Positions 13,320 to 15,165 of a DNA stretch of 15,165 nucleotides are shown here, piece after piece (positions within the stretch are counted from its first letter, which is position 1; every line of letters starts with the position of its first letter). Both the position numbers and the translations under genes were made by a program. The notes under the pieces are model-generated. The model made no database searches and was not told the DNA's origin. It saw only the letters and a program-made list of their open reading frames with translations. The stretch comes from Allobrachymonas sp. (GTDB lineage Bacteria > Pseudomonadota > Gammaproteobacteria > Burkholderiales > Burkholderiaceae_C): NCBI GenBank assembly GCA_030538335.1, contig JAUNUE010000021.1:1-15165 (forward strand), in the 5' to 3' direction.

Positions 13320-14912
13320 ATGCCAAGCCCTTTTGTGTTTCGCCCTTCGGGGCCAGGAGCGGCCCGAGTGGGCGCTGCTCTGGCTGCCGTTGCCGTGTTG
13401 ACCGCTTGCGTCAGCGCGCCACCCACTGAGTTGGCCTCTCCCGTGCCCGAACGCTGGCGTGCACCCGTGCTGGCCGGGCAACCAAAAACCATGGCCAACG
13501 CTGACCCCGACGTGCCGCACAGCGGCAGCGTGGAGCAGTTGCTGAACTGGTGGGGCGGCTGGAACGACCCGCTTCTGGTTGACCTGATCGCGGCCGCGCA
13601 AGGCAACAGCCCCTCGCTGGCCAGCGCCGCCGCCCGTATTGCGCAGGCGCGGCTGGGCGAAACGGCCGCCACCGCAGCCATGTTGCCCACGCTGGGCGGT
13701 GCCGCCAACGTCACGCGCGCGCCGATGACGCAAGCGCCTTTCGCGGGCACCATCGTCAACACCCATGTCCTTGGTGCGCAACTGCAATGGGAGATCGACC
13801 TGTTCGGCGGCCTCAACCACGCACGTCGGGCGTCGGGTGCGCGGCTCAACGCGGCGCAAGCAGCCTGGCACGACGCCCGCGTTTCGCTCGCTGCCGATGT
13901 GGCTAACCAGTATTTTGGCCTGCGCGCCTGCCAGCGCGGGCTGGAGATTGTGCAGGCCGATGTGATCTCGCAGCAGGAAACGGCACGCCTCACCGCGCAT
14001 CTGGAGCGCGCCGGTTTTGCCGCGCCCGCCACGCTGGCGCTGGCCGAAGCCGGTGCCGCGCAGGCACAGGTGCAGCGTCTGCAGCTCGAAGCGCAATGCA
14101 CGGCGGCGATCAAGGGCTTGAGCACCCTCACTGCCATGGATGAAGACATTTTGCGCGCCCGCTTGCAGCAGCCCGCGTCACCCCAACCGCCACCGCTCAT
14201 GGTCGCCAGCGTGCCCGCGCAGGTGCTGGCGCAGCGGCCAGATGTGTATGCCGCCGCACAGGCGCTGGCTGCGGCCAGCGGCGACGTGGGCCATGCCAAG
14301 ACGCAGCGCCTGCCGCACCTGACCTTCAGTGGCAACATTGGCCGCACCCTGCTCACCAGCGCCCTGCCGCAGCTTGACAACACCCGCATGACGGTCTGGA
14401 GCGTAGGACCGCTGGGCCTGAGCATGCCGCTGTTTGACTGGGGCCGCATTTCGGCCAACGTACACAGCAACAAGGTGCAGTACGAAGCCGCCGCACTGCA
14501 ATACCACGCCGCCTTGCGCAATGCTGTGCGCGATGTGGAAACGGCGCTGGTCAATCTGCACAGCGCCCGCGAGCGCCAGACCAGCATGCAGGTGGCCGTG
14601 CGCGGATTCGAGAAATCATTCACCGCCGCCAACGCCAAGTACAAGGCGGGCATGGGCAGCATGCTTGAGCTTGAAAACGCCCGCCGCAACCTGAACATGG
14701 CACGGCAAGGCCAGTCGCAACTGCAACAACAGACGGAATCTGCCTGGGTGGCGCTGTACCGCGCACTGGGCGGCGGCTGGACGCCTGCCGCCAACCCCAC
14801 GCGCGCCGACCACGACCTGATCGAAGCGGGCGAAGCCACGCGCCGCGCCCAGCAGGCCCGCCCCGCCGCCCAACCCGCCCCTCCCACCTCATCCACTGCC
14901 GCACATCCTTGA
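13320..14912 (+). CDS. RND efflux outer-membrane factor lipoprotein (NodT/OprM family)
   Basis: A TolC-like channel lipoprotein (530 residues) that forms the outer-membrane exit of a tripartite pump. The signal peptide ends in a perfect lipobox, LTAC (Cys30). The two outer-membrane-efflux repeats are recognisable: GARLQ-like strand LGAQLQWEIDLFGGL (151-165) in the first and LGLSMPLFDWGRISANV in the second. Each is followed by long helical Ala-rich stretches for the periplasmic barrel. The start WWGGWNDPLLVDLIAAA is typical of the family. The C-terminal tail after about residue 490 is Ala/Pro-rich and probably disordered. No Shine-Dalgarno is obvious before the ATG at 13320. The stop shares one base with the next gene (TGATG). 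The channel gene comes before the adaptor, not last as in mex-type operons. The substrate cannot be deduced. Confidence 0.92.
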   Translation: MPSPFVFRPSGPGAARVGAALAAVAVLTACVSAPPTELASPVPERWRAPVLAGQPKTMANADPDVPHSGSVEQLLNWWGGWNDPLLVDLIAAAQGNSPSLASAAARIAQARLGETAATAAMLPTLGGAANVTRAPMTQAPFAGTIVNTHVLGAQLQWEIDLFGGLNHARRASGARLNAAQAAWHDARVSLAADVANQYFGLRACQRGLEIVQADVISQQETARLTAHLERAGFAAPATLALAEAGAAQAQVQRLQLEAQCTAAIKGLSTLTAMDEDILRARLQQPASPQPPPLMVASVPAQVLAQRPDVYAAAQALAAASGDVGHAKTQRLPHLTFSGNIGRTLLTSALPQLDNTRMTVWSVGPLGLSMPLFDWGRISANVHSNKVQYEAAALQYHAALRNAVRDVETALVNLHSARERQTSMQVAVRGFEKSFTAANAKYKAGMGSMLELENARRNLNMARQGQSQLQQQTESAWVALYRALGGGWTPAANPTRADHDLIEAGEATRRAQQARPAAQPAPPTSSTAAHP

Positions 14913-15165
14913 TGACCATGAAAAAGCCTGTCTCCCACTCCCTGCTTGCCCTTGTCATCGCTGTCACTGCAGGCAGCGGTTTGCTCGTGGCGTGCAAATC
15001 CAAATCCGGCGCGGCCGATGCCGCCAGTGCGGCGCGACCGGCGCTGACTGTGCAGGTCACCACGGTGCAACAAGGGCAGGTACCGCTTGCGCTCAAGGCC
15101 AGCGGCAACATTGCCGCCTGGCAGGACGTATCGATCGCCTCGCAAAGCATGGGGCTGCGCTTGGC
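14912..15165 (+). CDS. RND efflux periplasmic adaptor (membrane fusion protein), N-terminal part
   Basis: The first 84 codons of a membrane fusion lipoprotein, cut by the window end. A basic start (MTMKKPVSHS) and hydrophobic core end in the lipobox LVAC (Cys28), then a Lys/Ser/Ala-rich linker. The segment PALTVQVTTVQQGQVPLALKASGNIAAWQDVSIAS is the usual first strand of the adaptor family. The lipoyl, hairpin and beta-barrel domains lie outside. The ATG at 14912 shares its A with the preceding stop; a second ATG at 14918 (MKKPVS) is an equally possible start, and neither has a strong ribosome site. The downstream gene is expected to be an RND inner-membrane pump, from the usual gene order. 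Confidence 0.88.
   Translation, partial: MTMKKPVSHSLLALVIAVTAGSGLLVACKSKSGAADAASAARPALTVQVTTVQQGQVPLALKASGNIAAWQDVSIASQSMGLRL

Noticed and set aside
13103..15145. A 680-codon open frame on the minus strand opposite the efflux genes
   Set aside because: Cys-, Ser- and Arg-rich without domains, antisense to two genes with clear lipoproteins signals and family motifs; a compositional shadow.

Overview
This is an ordinary chromosomal stretch from a GC-rich beta-proteobacterium. Gene content, protein style and the intergenic repeats fit Burkholderiales best, probably Comamonadaceae; that is inferred from familiarity, since no search could be run. I saw no phage, transposase, CRISPR array, tRNA or rRNA.

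Layout, left to right. (1) The 3' end of an alanine racemase gene (+). (2) A 223-base spacer with two repeat-type inverted repeats. (3) An exported PQQ-type sugar dehydrogenase (-). (4) A clear rho-independent terminator at about 2007-2032, which closes a long minus-strand operon of type IV pilus minor pilin genes. Read in the direction of transcription (8834 down to 2049) the operon is pilE, fimU/fimT-like, pilV, pilW, pilX, pilY1. The five pilin-like genes overlap one another by 1 to 10 bases, and pilY1 follows after a 70-base gap. (5) A 268-base spacer with an unusual A/T-tract inverted repeat. (6) An FAD-linked D-lactate/glycolate-type dehydrogenase (-). (7) Diverging from it, yaaA and queF (+), coupled through a TGATG overlap. 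(8) A 277-base spacer holding a GTCATTGC...GCAATGAC repeat element and a palindrome resembling a TetR operator. (9) An efflux operon (+): a TetR regulator with a CerR-like C-terminus, an outer-membrane factor lipoprotein, and the first 84 codons of a periplasmic adaptor cut by the window end. An RND pump gene probably follows outside the window.

How the parts work together. The minor pilins and PilY1 would form the priming and tip complex of a type IV pilus whose motor and major pilin lie elsewhere. The regulator, outer-membrane channel and adaptor form most of a tripartite drug or solvent pump, probably autoregulated through the palindrome just upstream of the regulator. YaaA (iron control under peroxide stress) and QueF (queuosine precursor synthesis) share a transcript. 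The sugar and hydroxy-acid dehydrogenases are peripheral respiratory enzymes.

The most interesting points are these. The PilY1 N-terminal von Willebrand A-like domain has lost its metal-site (MIDAS) residues while its propeller calcium loop is intact. The spacer upstream of pilE has an odd A-tract layout. The regulator may have a leaderless start overlapping its own operator. PilV carries an Ala/Glu/Pro-rich insert. Nothing here clearly amounts to a new biological system.
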